Source: an uncultured Clostridia bacterium (GTDB lineage Bacteria > Bacillota_I > Bacilli_A > RF39 > UBA660). From it: 13,338 nucleotides of DNA. The notes beneath the pieces were generated by a model. The model saw nothing but the letters and a program-made list of their open reading frames with translations. It searched no databases and had not been told where the DNA came from. The stretch spans positions 1 through 13,338 of the forward strand of contig CAOJDZ010000004.1 of NCBI GenBank assembly GCA_948433815.1, read 5' to 3'. The position numbers and the translations under genes were made by a program. Of this stretch, positions 1-8,885 are shown one piece after another (the stretch's first letter is position 1; the number at the start of each line of letters is the position of its first letter).

Positions 1-521
1 CTTATGCCTACTCTGGTTGTCATATTTACATTTCTGTCAGCCATTTTTACTAATTTAAAATTATGGTTTTCATAAATATCATTTAGTTTTTTGTTTGTAC
101 TTAAACAGTCTAATCTTAAATACTCTTTATTATTTACTTTAGCAAGATCTTTGCAAATATCAAAGACTATATTGCCAATTTCTTTATTTCCAACTCTTGT
201 AACCAATTTATAAATGTAATATGCTTTGGTCTTACTGTCATCCCAATATTTGTTATCAGTCGATAACTCGAAACCTGCAACTATTTTATTATTCCTTTCT
301 AATATGAAATAATATCCTTTGCAAATAACCTCTTCAAACTCACTTTTTGGATGATGTTCTAAATATTTTCCCCATTGTTTAATTTCTTTTTCCCTAAACC
401 ATTGCATTCTTTCTGAATAAACTTCTAATATTTTATCTATTTCATTTAGTTCGGCTTTTTTAAAAGTTATATTTTGCTTTTGAAGCAAATTTTTACAATC
501 CATACTAAGTATATAATTCAT
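1..521 (-). CDS. GNAT-family N-acetyltransferase, C-terminus cut by window edge
   Basis: An open frame runs from an ATG at 521 to the left edge without a stop, giving 173 residues. The start is supported by GGTGGTG five bases upstream. The pattern fits the GNAT fold: an N-terminal helix pair (about 20-60, with a WFREKEIKQWGKY segment), a beta strand YYFILERNNKIVAGFEL at 70-86, a strand YYIYKLVTRVGNKEIG at 101-116 leading into the helix of the acetyl-CoA-binding region, and YLRLDC...NKKLNDIYENHNF (134-155) matching the usual GNAT motif B strand and helix. The Q/R-x-x-G-x-G/A loop is degenerate here (NKEIGN). The substrate cannot be told; small-molecule or antibiotic acetylation and protein acetylation are all possible. 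It lies just beyond the oriT, so I infer it is cargo of the mobile element. It reads away from the relaxase gene with its own promoter. Confidence 0.75.
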   Translation of the reverse strand, partial: MNYILSMDCKNLLQKQNITFKKAELNEIDKILEVYSERMQWFREKEIKQWGKYLEHHPKSEFEEVICKGYYFILERNNKIVAGFELSTDNKYWDDSKTKAYYIYKLVTRVGNKEIGNIVFDICKDLAKVNNKEYLRLDCLSTNKKLNDIYENHNFKLVKMADRNVNMTTRVGI

Positions 522-548
522 TTTTTCACCACCAATAATTACACATTT

Positions 549-576
549 ATTATACACTATTAATTTAATTATTCAA
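549..576 (-). promoter_or_regulatory. Promoter of the acetyltransferase gene
   Basis: On the minus strand a -35 TTGAAT (571-576) and a perfect -10 TATAAT (549-554) are separated by 16 bp, about 28 bp before the ATG. The -35 sits inside the left arm of the palindrome at 568-594, so a protein bound there would block RNA polymerase. Confidence 0.65.
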
Positions 577-594
577 AGTTTGATTTTGAATAAT
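568..594. repeat. 27-bp palindrome (10-7-10), operator or oriT arm
   Basis: ATTATTCAAA (568-577) and its exact reverse complement TTTGAATAAT (585-594) flank a 7-base centre. The right arm abuts the CACAC that opens the oriT hairpin at 595, and the left arm covers the -35 of the acetyltransferase promoter. It could be a relaxase-binding arm of the oriT, an operator for a dimeric repressor, or both. Confidence 0.7.
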
Positions 595-636
595 CACACG
601 TTCATTGATGATGTCAATGTACAAGTGTGTTTACTA
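595..636 (+). other. oriT: Origin of transfer (oriT), MobV/pMV158 type, predicted nick 629/630
   Basis: CACAC (595-599) pairs with GTGTG (625-629), and inside it CATTGA (603-608) pairs with TCAATG (614-619) around a 5-base loop, with one mismatch and an AA bulge between the two blocks. The right arm runs straight into TTTACT, giving AGTGTG|TTTACT. MobV relaxases of the pMV158 family nick at GTGTG|TT at the base of just such a CACAC...GTGTG hairpin (pMV158: TAGTGTG|TTATACT). The neighbouring gene is a MobV relaxase, which makes the match meaningful. The nicked strand would be the plus strand, between 629 and 630. Unusually, the site lies 3' of the relaxase gene, not upstream of it. Confidence 0.75.
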
Positions 637-654
637 AATTGACACCATTTAGTA
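632..654. repeat. 23-bp palindrome (8-7-8) just right of the predicted nick
   Basis: TACTAAAT (632-639) and ATTTAGTA (647-654) are exact reverse complements around a 7-base centre. It begins two bases after the predicted nick. pMV158-type oriTs contain alternative hairpins spanning the nick, so this is probably part of the same site. A 7-bp pair TGTCAAT (612-618) / ATTGACA (638-644) also links the two hairpins. Confidence 0.6.
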
Positions 655-670
655 TTTATGGACTACGATT

Positions 671-3797
<3,127 letters not shown>

Positions 3798-3801
<4 letters not shown>

Positions 3802-3819
3802 GCCTTATTTTGTACGCCT
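3798..3819. repeat. Direct repeat GTACGCCT x2, 14-bp period
   Basis: GTACGCCT occurs at 3798-3805 and again at 3812-3819, separated by six bases. The GC content stands out from its surroundings. It lies just upstream of the recombinase leader peptide and could bind a regulator or recombination directionality factor, or belong to the leader structure (GTAC is self-complementary). Confidence 0.55.
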
Positions 3820-3822
3820 AGT

Positions 3823-3851
3823 TTTAAATTAAATTATTTAATTTCTTTCAA
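3823..3851 (-). promoter_or_regulatory. Possible promoter for the recombinase leader
   Basis: On the minus strand TTGAAA (3846-3851) and TTTAAA (3823-3828) are 17 bp apart. Transcription would start near 3816, before the leader peptide. The -10 is weak (4 of 6). The alternative is read-through from the small gene upstream. Confidence 0.3.
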
Positions 3852-4106
3852 ATACCTTTCTAAATCTTTTAACTTAATACTTTTGGAATAACCATTTATA
3901 AATACATCATCACATTCTTCAAATAATAAATAGTCATTTCCATTTACTGATAAGATATGAGGTTTAACATAGGCAATATTTGTTCCTTTGATATTTTTTA
4001 CACATCCTCTTGTTAAGTTTGAACTTACACCTACAAATCTACATATCATATCAATCTTTCTTTGCAATTCATTACTAATTTTTAATTCTTTTACTTCTAC
4101 TTTCAT
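3834..4106 (-). CDS. Small protein of unknown function next to the recombinase
   Basis: I do not recognise this 90-residue protein. I start it at the ATG at 4106, which has GAAGAG about six bases upstream. The longer frame from TTG at 4139 begins inside the U-tract of the tRNA terminator and is unlikely. The sequence has a charged N-terminus (KVEVKELKISNELQRKID, 2-19), a helix-like segment with C22, a glycine-rich turn, then beta-like segments (NIAYVKPHILSVNGNDYLLF, 43-62) and a charged C-terminal helix (KLKDLERYLKEIK). No signal peptide or membrane segment is seen. It lies between the tRNA and the recombinase, reading the same way, a place where accessory or directionality factors are often found; that role is only a guess. 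The stop is about 50 bases before the leader peptide. Confidence 0.6.
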   Translation of the reverse strand: MKVEVKELKISNELQRKIDMICRFVGVSSNLTRGCVKNIKGTNIAYVKPHILSVNGNDYLLFEECDDVFINGYSKSIKLKDLERYLKEIK

Positions 4107-4137
4107 AAAAAACTCTTCACTTCCATTCTCAAATAAC

Positions 4138-4163
4138 AAAAAAACTAGACGGTACTTCTAGTT
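4138..4163 (-). terminator. Rho-independent terminator after tRNA-Leu
   Basis: On the minus strand AACTAGA pairs with TCTAGTT (arms 4157-4163 and 4143-4149, 7-base loop), followed by an uninterrupted T run (4138-4144). It ends the tRNA-Leu transcript 46 bases past the CCA. It leaves only about 30 bases before the next start codon, so the small gene lacks an obvious promoter of its own. Confidence 0.8.
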
Positions 4164-4176
4164 AATATTTATTACT

Positions 4177-4195
4177 CTCGAATAAAAAGTTCGAG
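4177..4195. repeat. Short hairpin between tRNA-Leu and its terminator
   Basis: CTCGAA (4177-4182) and TTCGAG (4190-4195) pair around a 7-base loop. No T-run follows on the minus strand. It may help tRNA 3' processing or mark the element junction; neither can be shown. Confidence 0.4.
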
Positions 4196-4208
4196 TTTCC
4201 TATCAATC

Positions 4209-4293
4209 TGGTGCGAGTAAAGAGATTTGAACTCTCACGACGTTAGTCACACGCCCCTCAAGCGTGCGTGTCTACCTATTCCACCATACTCGC
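4209..4293 (-). tRNA. tRNA-Leu(GAG)
   Basis: The minus strand folds into a class II tRNA with a perfect 7-bp acceptor stem (GCGAGTA / TACTCGC), discriminator A and an encoded CCA (4209-4211). The anticodon stem CACGC/GCGTG holds loop TTGAGGG, so the anticodon is GAG (4257-4259), reading CTC and CTT leucine codons. A long variable arm and a TTCAAAT T-loop agree with leucine identity. The 5' end is only 15 bases after the permease stop codon, so it may be co-transcribed with the exporter operon. It marks the border with the mobile element. Confidence 0.95.
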
Positions 4294-4297
4294 AGAA

Positions 4298-4317
4298 AAG
4301 GAATTAAATTATTCCTT
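4298..4317 (-). terminator. Weak hairpin at the permease stop codon
   Basis: On the minus strand AAGGAAT and ATTCCTT (7 bp, 6-base loop) overlap the permease stop. Only TTC follows, then the tRNA, so termination would be partial. It could also be a processing signal that separates mRNA from tRNA. Confidence 0.35.
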
Positions 4318-5619
4318 ATTTTTTATTCCCATAAACATTTTCTTCCATAATTTATTAGAACTATAGTTTAAAATACCTACTTTATAAATTCTAAGTCCAT
4401 ATTTTAGAAGTATAAATATTGTTAATAATAATGCTCCTAGTGCTATTAAAACTTCTACTATTCCTATCTGTCCTAATATTAAAAGTACTGGTGCAATAAT
4501 ACAAGATAAGAAAGGAATACAAGATAATACTATTATAAATATACTCTTTTCATATGATGAAGCCATTATCGCAACAAAGTATCCAATCATTATTAAAAAC
4601 ATTAATGGCGTTTGTAATTGTTGATAGTCTTCTTGACTTGTTGTCATAGATGCTAGTATTCCTGCTAAAAGTGAGTATGCTATAAAGCTTAATATTAATA
4701 GTAATATAATCCAAGGAATTGCGGCTAAAATATCAGTTAACATTCCACTATCTACAAAAGTTTTTAATAATCCTGAGATGTTATCTCCAAAACTATTTAT
4801 TAAACTAGATTCAGAAATTAAAGTTCTTACAAATAAACCAATTCCTAAATATGCTACAAATAATAAACTTTGAACAATTGCATAAACATTAGCAGTTATC
4901 ATTTTTGATATAAAGTGAATTCTTGGAGATACACTAGTTATAATTATTTCCATACTTTTAGATGTTTTTTCTTCATTAATTTCAGCACCTATCATTTGAG
5001 TTATCATAAGTAACAAGAAAAAGAAAGGCATTATGAATACTGGAATAATTAAATTGCTTATATAACTCATTAATTCATAGTTTTCATCTAATTCATCACT
5101 TAGATATGTTCTTGATATTTCCATTGGTGCGTTTATTTCGTTTAAAACGTTAACATCTATATCGCTTTCTTCTAAAGCAATATTAGACTTTACTGTATTT
5201 AAAGCATTTGTTAATAATTGCACTGTAATAGTGTCTACATAATCAAAAGATGTTAAATCTGCTTTTTTAGTTTCATCATAAATTCTTAATATTATATCAT
5301 TAGATTTTTCTTCTAACATTTCATCTTTTAACTCATCATATTTTTTTTCAGCATTCTTTATTTCTACATCCTGATTTCCTATTGAAAGTGTTGTTTGTTC
5401 ATAAACATTTTTTAAAGATTCATAATATTTTCCAGATTCATCAATTACATAAACTGTAACTGGATCATCAAAATCTCCTCCAAATGTTTTTATAACTGTA
5501 TCAATGTTAATAACTAATGGAATTGCTATTAAAAGAATTATGTTTATAATTTTAAAGGTTTTTGTTTTTAGTTTTTTTCTTAAACCATCTTTAATTAATA
5601 ATTTTAATTTATTTTTCAT
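4309..5619 (-). CDS. ABC-2 type exporter permease (NatB/YhaP-like)
   Basis: A 436-residue membrane subunit of an ABC exporter. I choose the ATG at 5619, with AGGTGA five bases upstream; a GTG three codons earlier overlaps that site. One membrane segment (about 23-39) is followed by a large outside domain (about 45-185) and then six hydrophobic segments (about 190-211, 243-267, 298-324, 338-355, 359-385, 388-405). The motif EEKTSKSMEIIITSVSP (about 216-232), just after the second segment, is typical of NatB/YhaP permeases and is the likely coupling loop to the ATPase. The gene overlaps the ATPase stop by 11 bases, so the two subunits are made together. The family exports sodium ions or lipophilic compounds; the substrate here is unknown. 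Confidence 0.88.
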   Translation of the reverse strand: MKNKLKLLIKDGLRKKLKTKTFKIINIILLIAIPLVINIDTVIKTFGGDFDDPVTVYVIDESGKYYESLKNVYEQTTLSIGNQDVEIKNAEKKYDELKDEMLEEKSNDIILRIYDETKKADLTSFDYVDTITVQLLTNALNTVKSNIALEESDIDVNVLNEINAPMEISRTYLSDELDENYELMSYISNLIIPVFIMPFFFLLLMITQMIGAEINEEKTSKSMEIIITSVSPRIHFISKMITANVYAIVQSLLFVAYLGIGLFVRTLISESSLINSFGDNISGLLKTFVDSGMLTDILAAIPWIILLLILSFIAYSLLAGILASMTTSQEDYQQLQTPLMFLIMIGYFVAIMASSYEKSIFIIVLSCIPFLSCIIAPVLLILGQIGIVEVLIALGALLLTIFILLKYGLRIYKVGILNYSSNKLWKKMFMGIKNKE

Positions 5620-6508
5620 ATGATTCACCTACTTTCTCAATAAATATTTCATTTAATGTAGGTTCTTCTACTACAAATTTTGTTATGTCTTTTTTATTTT
5701 TTATATAATCAAATACAGAACTTACTACATTGTTATTTTCTATACTTACTGTAAAAACACCTTTGTTTTCTTCTACTTTTAAAACGCCTTTTATTTTCTT
5801 TAATTCACTTTCATTAACGCTTCCTTCTATTATGATGTTTTTCTTACGGAAGCCTTCTTTTATTTCTTTTAAGTAACCTTCTAAAACTGTGCGACCTTTT
5901 ACTAATATTACTAATGCATCACAGAAATATTCTACATGGTCCATTCTGTGAGAAGAGAATATTATACTTGTTCCATCTTTTTTTAATTCCATTATTAGAC
6001 TTTTAAATAGTTCTATATTAATTGGATCTAAACCTGAGAATGGTTCATCTAATATTAATAGTTTTGGTTTATTTAATATAGCCATTATAAATTGAATTTT
6101 TTGTTGATTTCCTTTAGATAGTTCTTTTATTTTTCTTGTCTTATATTCAGGTATTTCTAATCTTTCTAATAAATAATCTAATCTTTCATTTATTTCAGTT
6201 TCTGTTAGACCTTTTAGTCCACCATATAATTTTGCTTGCTCAATTACTGTTAGTTTAGTAAGAAGGCTTCTTTCTTCTGTTAGAAATCCTATTTTGTCTG
6301 TTACATTATAGTCTATTTTTTTGCCATCAAATGTTATGTTTCCTTCTGTTTTATCAAGTAATCCTGTTATCATTCTAAATGTTGTTGTTTTTCCGGCTCC
6401 ATTAATTCCAAGGAGTCCAAATATTTCTCCATCTTTTACTTCAAAGTTTAAATTGTCTACGGCTTTGTTAGTTCCATAGTACTTTGTTACGTTTTCTACT
6501 TTTAACAT
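5609..6508 (-). CDS. ABC exporter ATP-binding protein (NatA/YhaQ-like)
   Basis: The 299-residue ATPase partner of the permease. I start it at the ATG at 6508 because AGGTG lies six to seven bases upstream; the GTG at 6517 is part of that site. Numbering from the ATG: Walker A GINGAGKT 34-41, a GFLTEERSLL stretch at 74-83 where E replaces the usual Q-loop glutamine (as in the NatA/YhaQ group), signature LSKGNQQ 130-136, Walker B LLILDEP 150-156, D-loop SGLD 158-161, switch His187. The last 80 residues form the small accessory domain common in this group. The stop lies inside the permease start region. The flippase stop is 9 bases upstream, so the gene is in the same operon. Confidence 0.93.
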   Translation of the reverse strand: MLKVENVTKYYGTNKAVDNLNFEVKDGEIFGLLGINGAGKTTTFRMITGLLDKTEGNITFDGKKIDYNVTDKIGFLTEERSLLTKLTVIEQAKLYGGLKGLTETEINERLDYLLERLEIPEYKTRKIKELSKGNQQKIQFIMAILNKPKLLILDEPFSGLDPINIELFKSLIMELKKDGTSIIFSSHRMDHVEYFCDALVILVKGRTVLEGYLKEIKEGFRKKNIIIEGSVNESELKKIKGVLKVEENKGVFTVSIENNNVVSSVFDYIKNKKDITKFVVEEPTLNEIFIEKVGESYEK

Positions 6509-6517
6509 ATTTTTCAC

Positions 6518-8143
6518 CTACTTTTTAATTTTTTTAATTATTTTTTCTATATAATGCTCACCTAAAACATCTTTTAATAATCCTGTTTTATAAGAGATTA
6601 TTAAATATGTAATTCCACCTATTATTCCATATAAAGCACATATTAGGAATGCATTTAATCTAGAAGTTACAGAAGTACTAATAAATATACTCAATATAAA
6701 TAATATTATTAACATCGTTATAGATGGTATTATAGCTCTTTTTATTGTTTTTATTATTTCTTTATAATTAAAGTTTAATTCTTTTTTTAGTTTGCTTAGT
6801 GATATTGTATAAGATACTGCATATCCAAATATAGTAGCTGCGATAGCACCATAGAATGCATGTAGTCCTAACTTATTAAATAAGTACATAAGAGGCATAT
6901 CTAATAATGCATTTGTAAGAAATCCTAGTATTGTGCTCATATATACTATTTTAAATTTATTTAAACTTTGTAAAGACATGCTTATTACGATATAAATACT
7001 AGCGAAGAAAGATGCGAATGCTGTATATCTTAAAATTATTCCTCCATAATTAGATGCTCCATAGAATAGTGTATATACTGAGTTTGAAAGAAATGATAAA
7101 CCTATTGCTAGAGGGAGCGTACAAACTATAATTATATTTATCGCTTGATTAAATTTTCTATTTGATGAAACCATATCTTTTTTTGCAAAGCTACTTACCA
7201 TATGAGGTATTAAACTTGTTGACATACCCATCGCGACAGCATTAATTATCATACATATCTTAGGAGACCAAGTCGAAATAATACTTGCAATTGTTTCACT
7301 TTCTGAAGCGGTAAATCCTAATTTATAACTTGTTCTAACTACCAATGCCATGTCTGTTAAATCATAAATATTAGTGGCAATGCTTACTATTATTAATGGT
7401 ATTGCATATGTTGCGATTTTTTTTATTATTTCTTTATTAGTAACTGTTTCTTTTTTATTTTTGTCTTCTTTTTTAAATTTATCTTTATTTTTGTATATTT
7501 TGTATTTTATATATAAGAATGCAGCAAGGCCTCCTACAAAAGCTCCAAAAACTGCGATTCCCACACCTAAGCTAACGCTTTTTCCTAATACTTCTACCAC
7601 TGTATAAGATCCCATTAATATAACGGCTATTCTTATTATTTGTTCAATTACTTGACTTACACTTGATGGAGTTATGTATTCGTGTCCTTGTAAATACCCT
7701 TTAGAAACAGATAAAAATGGAACTATGAGTAAACAAAATGATACACATCTTATTACAAATCCTACATCTTTAAGTGTATTTCCACCTTGTATTTCTCCTA
7801 TTATAAGGCTAGCAAATTCCTCTGCGAATACAAATAGTAAGAAAAAGGCTATTACTGAAATTATTAATATGAAGTTTCTTCCTATTTTATATGATTTTTC
7901 TTTGGCTTCATACATTTCAAGAGTATTATATTCACTTATGATTTTACTAATTGCTATTGGTATTCCTGCAGTACTTATATTTAAGAATAAACTATAAACA
8001 TTATAAGCATAGGAATATAAGGAACCACCGTCTTCTCCTATTATTTTATAGAATGGTATTACATATAAAACTCCTAGGATTTTTACTAAAATTATTGCGA
8101 ATGTCGCTATGAATGTTCCTTCTACAAAAGAATTTTTTTTCAT
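6518..8143 (-). CDS. MurJ/SpoVB-family lipid flippase (YtgP-like, MOP superfamily)
   Basis: A 541-residue polytopic protein with about 14 hydrophobic segments, the size of Bacillus subtilis YtgP/MurJ. The N-terminus has the family hallmarks: GVLYVIPFYKIIGEDGG (24-40), LYSYAYNVYSLFLNISTAGIP (42-62, interrupted here only by description) and AISKIISEY (64-72). A lysine-rich cytoplasmic loop separates the two halves (about 212-240). By family, it flips undecaprenyl-linked cell-wall precursors: lipid II if it is the MurJ orthologue, or a related glycolipid if SpoVB-like. The ATG at 8143 follows AAGGAG by five bases. It is second in the operon, 13 bases after the Cse60-like gene and 9 before the exporter ATPase. 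Which flippase it is cannot be settled here. Confidence 0.87.
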   Translation of the reverse strand: MKKNSFVEGTFIATFAIILVKILGVLYVIPFYKIIGEDGGSLYSYAYNVYSLFLNISTAGIPIAISKIISEYNTLEMYEAKEKSYKIGRNFILIISVIAFFLLFVFAEEFASLIIGEIQGGNTLKDVGFVIRCVSFCLLIVPFLSVSKGYLQGHEYITPSSVSQVIEQIIRIAVILMGSYTVVEVLGKSVSLGVGIAVFGAFVGGLAAFLYIKYKIYKNKDKFKKEDKNKKETVTNKEIIKKIATYAIPLIIVSIATNIYDLTDMALVVRTSYKLGFTASESETIASIISTWSPKICMIINAVAMGMSTSLIPHMVSSFAKKDMVSSNRKFNQAINIIIVCTLPLAIGLSFLSNSVYTLFYGASNYGGIILRYTAFASFFASIYIVISMSLQSLNKFKIVYMSTILGFLTNALLDMPLMYLFNKLGLHAFYGAIAATIFGYAVSYTISLSKLKKELNFNYKEIIKTIKRAIIPSITMLIILFILSIFISTSVTSRLNAFLICALYGIIGGITYLIISYKTGLLKDVLGEHYIEKIIKKIKK

Positions 8144-8156
8144 GTCTACTCCTTAA

Positions 8157-8336
8157 TTAATCGATATATATTATCATAGCACTGAAGCAATATATTTGTT
8201 CATCTGAAAATATTGCAATAGATACTTCATATTTTATATCAACTATTTCTTTACCATTTATACTATTTAAGAAAGAATTCACTTTTATTTCTAAATCACT
8301 TTCATGAGATTCATCAAATATTTTCACTTTATGCAT
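8157..8336 (-). CDS. Cse60-like small protein
   Basis: A 59-residue protein starting at the ATG at 8336, with GGTGA five bases upstream; the longer TTG start (8348) is part of that site. VKIFDESHESDLEIKVN (4-20) and the C-terminal EQIYCFSAMIIY (46-57) match what I remember of Cse60, a protein of about 60 residues from Bacillus that is made under the mother-cell factor sigma-E during sporulation. Its biochemical role is not known. It opens the flippase-exporter operon. Its presence hints at spore-forming ancestry but does not prove that this organism sporulates. Confidence 0.75.
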   Translation of the reverse strand: MHKVKIFDESHESDLEIKVNSFLNSINGKEIVDIKYEVSIAIFSDEQIYCFSAMIIYID

Positions 8337-8372
8337 ATCATTCACCAAACTAATAGTATCACTGTTTTAAAG

Positions 8373-8378
8373 ATTATA
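8373..8378 (-). promoter_or_regulatory. Candidate -10 box of the Cse60-like/flippase operon
   Basis: A perfect TATAAT on the minus strand lies 36 bases before the ATG at 8336. No good -35 stands 16-18 bp upstream (TTATAC at best), so it may need an activator, or an alternative sigma factor, or transcription may come from the strong promoter at 8652-8681. Confidence 0.4.
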
Positions 8379-8580
8379 TTGTCGGTAATTGTTATGTATA
8401 AAGTATTTTTGTGTTTCTTACTTATATATTTTATCATAAATTTTAGAGTTATGATATTTATAAATAATAATTTAAGAATTATGACTTTAATATAGTAATA
8501 ATTTTTCTTTTTTATCATCTCAATTTTTAAAAGCACAACTGTATATTATTATGAAAAATACTAGAAGGGTTTATATTAAC

Positions 8581-8607
8581 CACCCCGATTTGTTCGGGGG
8601 TGATTTT
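8581..8607 (+). terminator. GC-rich hairpin, possible terminator
   Basis: CACCCCGA (8581-8588) pairs with TCGGGGGTG (8594-8602), one G bulged, loop of 5. ATTTT follows on the plus strand; on the minus strand the flank TTAATATAAA is a poor U-tract. It is the only strong GC stem in this stretch and lies about 45 bases inside a transcript from the 8652-8681 promoter. It could be a weak terminator for either strand or part of a small RNA. Confidence 0.45.
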
Positions 8608-8651
8608 AAGTTCTTCATAGTTTTGTGTCTTTTTAAAATTATTACGTTTTT

Positions 8652-8681
8652 ATTATAACTCACAGTTTTTTTTATTGTCAA
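8652..8681 (-). promoter_or_regulatory. Strong promoter, perfect -35 and -10, 18-bp spacer
   Basis: Minus-strand TTGACA (8676-8681) and TATAAT (8652-8657) both match consensus perfectly. The -35 overlaps the stop codon of the small peptide gene. The first coding gene downstream is 300 bases away, so it may make a small RNA around the hairpin at 8581-8602 or a long leader for the flippase operon. Confidence 0.7.
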
Positions 8682-8782
8682 TATTTACTAATTAATATCT
8701 TTATTATAGTTAATATAATATTAAGTAAAGCATAGATTCCTAGAGAAAAAATAAATATATAATTAGATATTTTTTTAAACAT
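8678..8782 (-). CDS. 34-residue hydrophobic single-pass peptide, toxin-like
   Basis: ATG at 8780-8782, TGA at 8678-8680. GAGG lies seven bases before the ATG and a good promoter lies 25 bases upstream, which is better support than most frames of this size have. The peptide starts MFKKISNY, then has a continuous hydrophobic, isoleucine/leucine-rich stretch (about 9-27) and ends KILISKY, so positive charges flank one membrane helix. That layout fits type I toxins, holin-like peptides and small membrane regulators. I do not recognise a specific family. No convincing antisense RNA promoter is seen on the plus strand, so a type I toxin-antitoxin pair is not established. The promoter contains a run of eight G, which could switch its expression. 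Confidence 0.6.
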   Translation of the reverse strand: MFKKISNYIFIFSLGIYALLNIILTIIKILISKY

Positions 8783-8806
8783 ATTACTACCTCAATTTAT
8801 ATGTTT

Positions 8807-8834
8807 ATAATACCCCCCCCGATTTCTTTGTCAA
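8807..8834 (-). promoter_or_regulatory. Promoter of the small peptide with a homopolymer spacer
   Basis: Minus-strand TTGACA (8829-8834, perfect) and TATTAT (8807-8812, 5 of 6) are 16 bp apart. Half of the spacer is an uninterrupted G8 (C8 on the plus strand, 8813-8820), the only such tract in this AT-rich window. Gain or loss of one G changes the spacing to 17 or 15 bp. Confidence 0.7.
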
Positions 8835-8851
8835 GCAATTTTTTATAAAAG

Positions 8852-8885
8852 AAAAAAAAGAAATTATCTTTTGACATTTCTTTTT
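8852..8885 (-). terminator. Terminator of the 105-residue protein gene
   Basis: On the minus strand AAAAAGAAAT (8876-8885) pairs with ATTTCTTTTT (8855-8864) around an 11-base loop, followed by more T. The stem starts at the stop codon. It is AT-rich and therefore moderate, but well placed. Confidence 0.55.

Larger units (their letters stand above)
8337..8677. other. Non-coding stretch with one GC-rich hairpin
   Basis: No convincing gene is present. The open frames on both strands (8304-8495, 8342-8536, 8551-8658) lack ribosome-binding sites and reflect AT-richness. The visible elements are the -10 at 8373-8378, the GC-rich hairpin at 8581-8602 and the promoter starting at 8652. A minus-strand transcript from that promoter would carry an untranslated leader of roughly 310 bases to the Cse60-like gene. 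Confidence 0.55.

Noticed and set aside
4107..4139. N-terminal extension of the 90-residue gene to a TTG start
   Set aside because: The TTG lies in the U-tract of the tRNA terminator, while the ATG at 4106 has a purine-rich ribosome site.
7374..7997. Plus-strand frames inside the flippase gene
   Set aside because: They are antisense shadows of a well-supported membrane protein gene, rich in S, L and I because of the opposite strand's hydrophobic codons.
8304..8495. 63-codon plus-strand frame
   Set aside because: It is antisense to the Cse60-like start region, has no ribosome site or promoter, and its composition is that of AT-rich noise.
8342..8536. 64-codon minus-strand frame just before the Cse60-like gene
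   Set aside because: It begins at GTG with no ribosome site, consists mainly of I, K, Y and L codons as expected of random AT-rich DNA, and an equally long frame exists on the other strand.
8576..8623. 15-codon minus-strand frame (MKNLKSPPNKSGWLI) over the hairpin
   Set aside because: No ribosome site precedes it and the codons are dictated by the hairpin sequence.
8551..8658. 35-codon plus-strand frame with a hydrophobic end, antisense to the promoter at 8652-8681
   Set aside because: No Shine-Dalgarno or promoter is visible. Part of it is simply the GC hairpin read as codons. It could be a toxin partner but nothing supports that.
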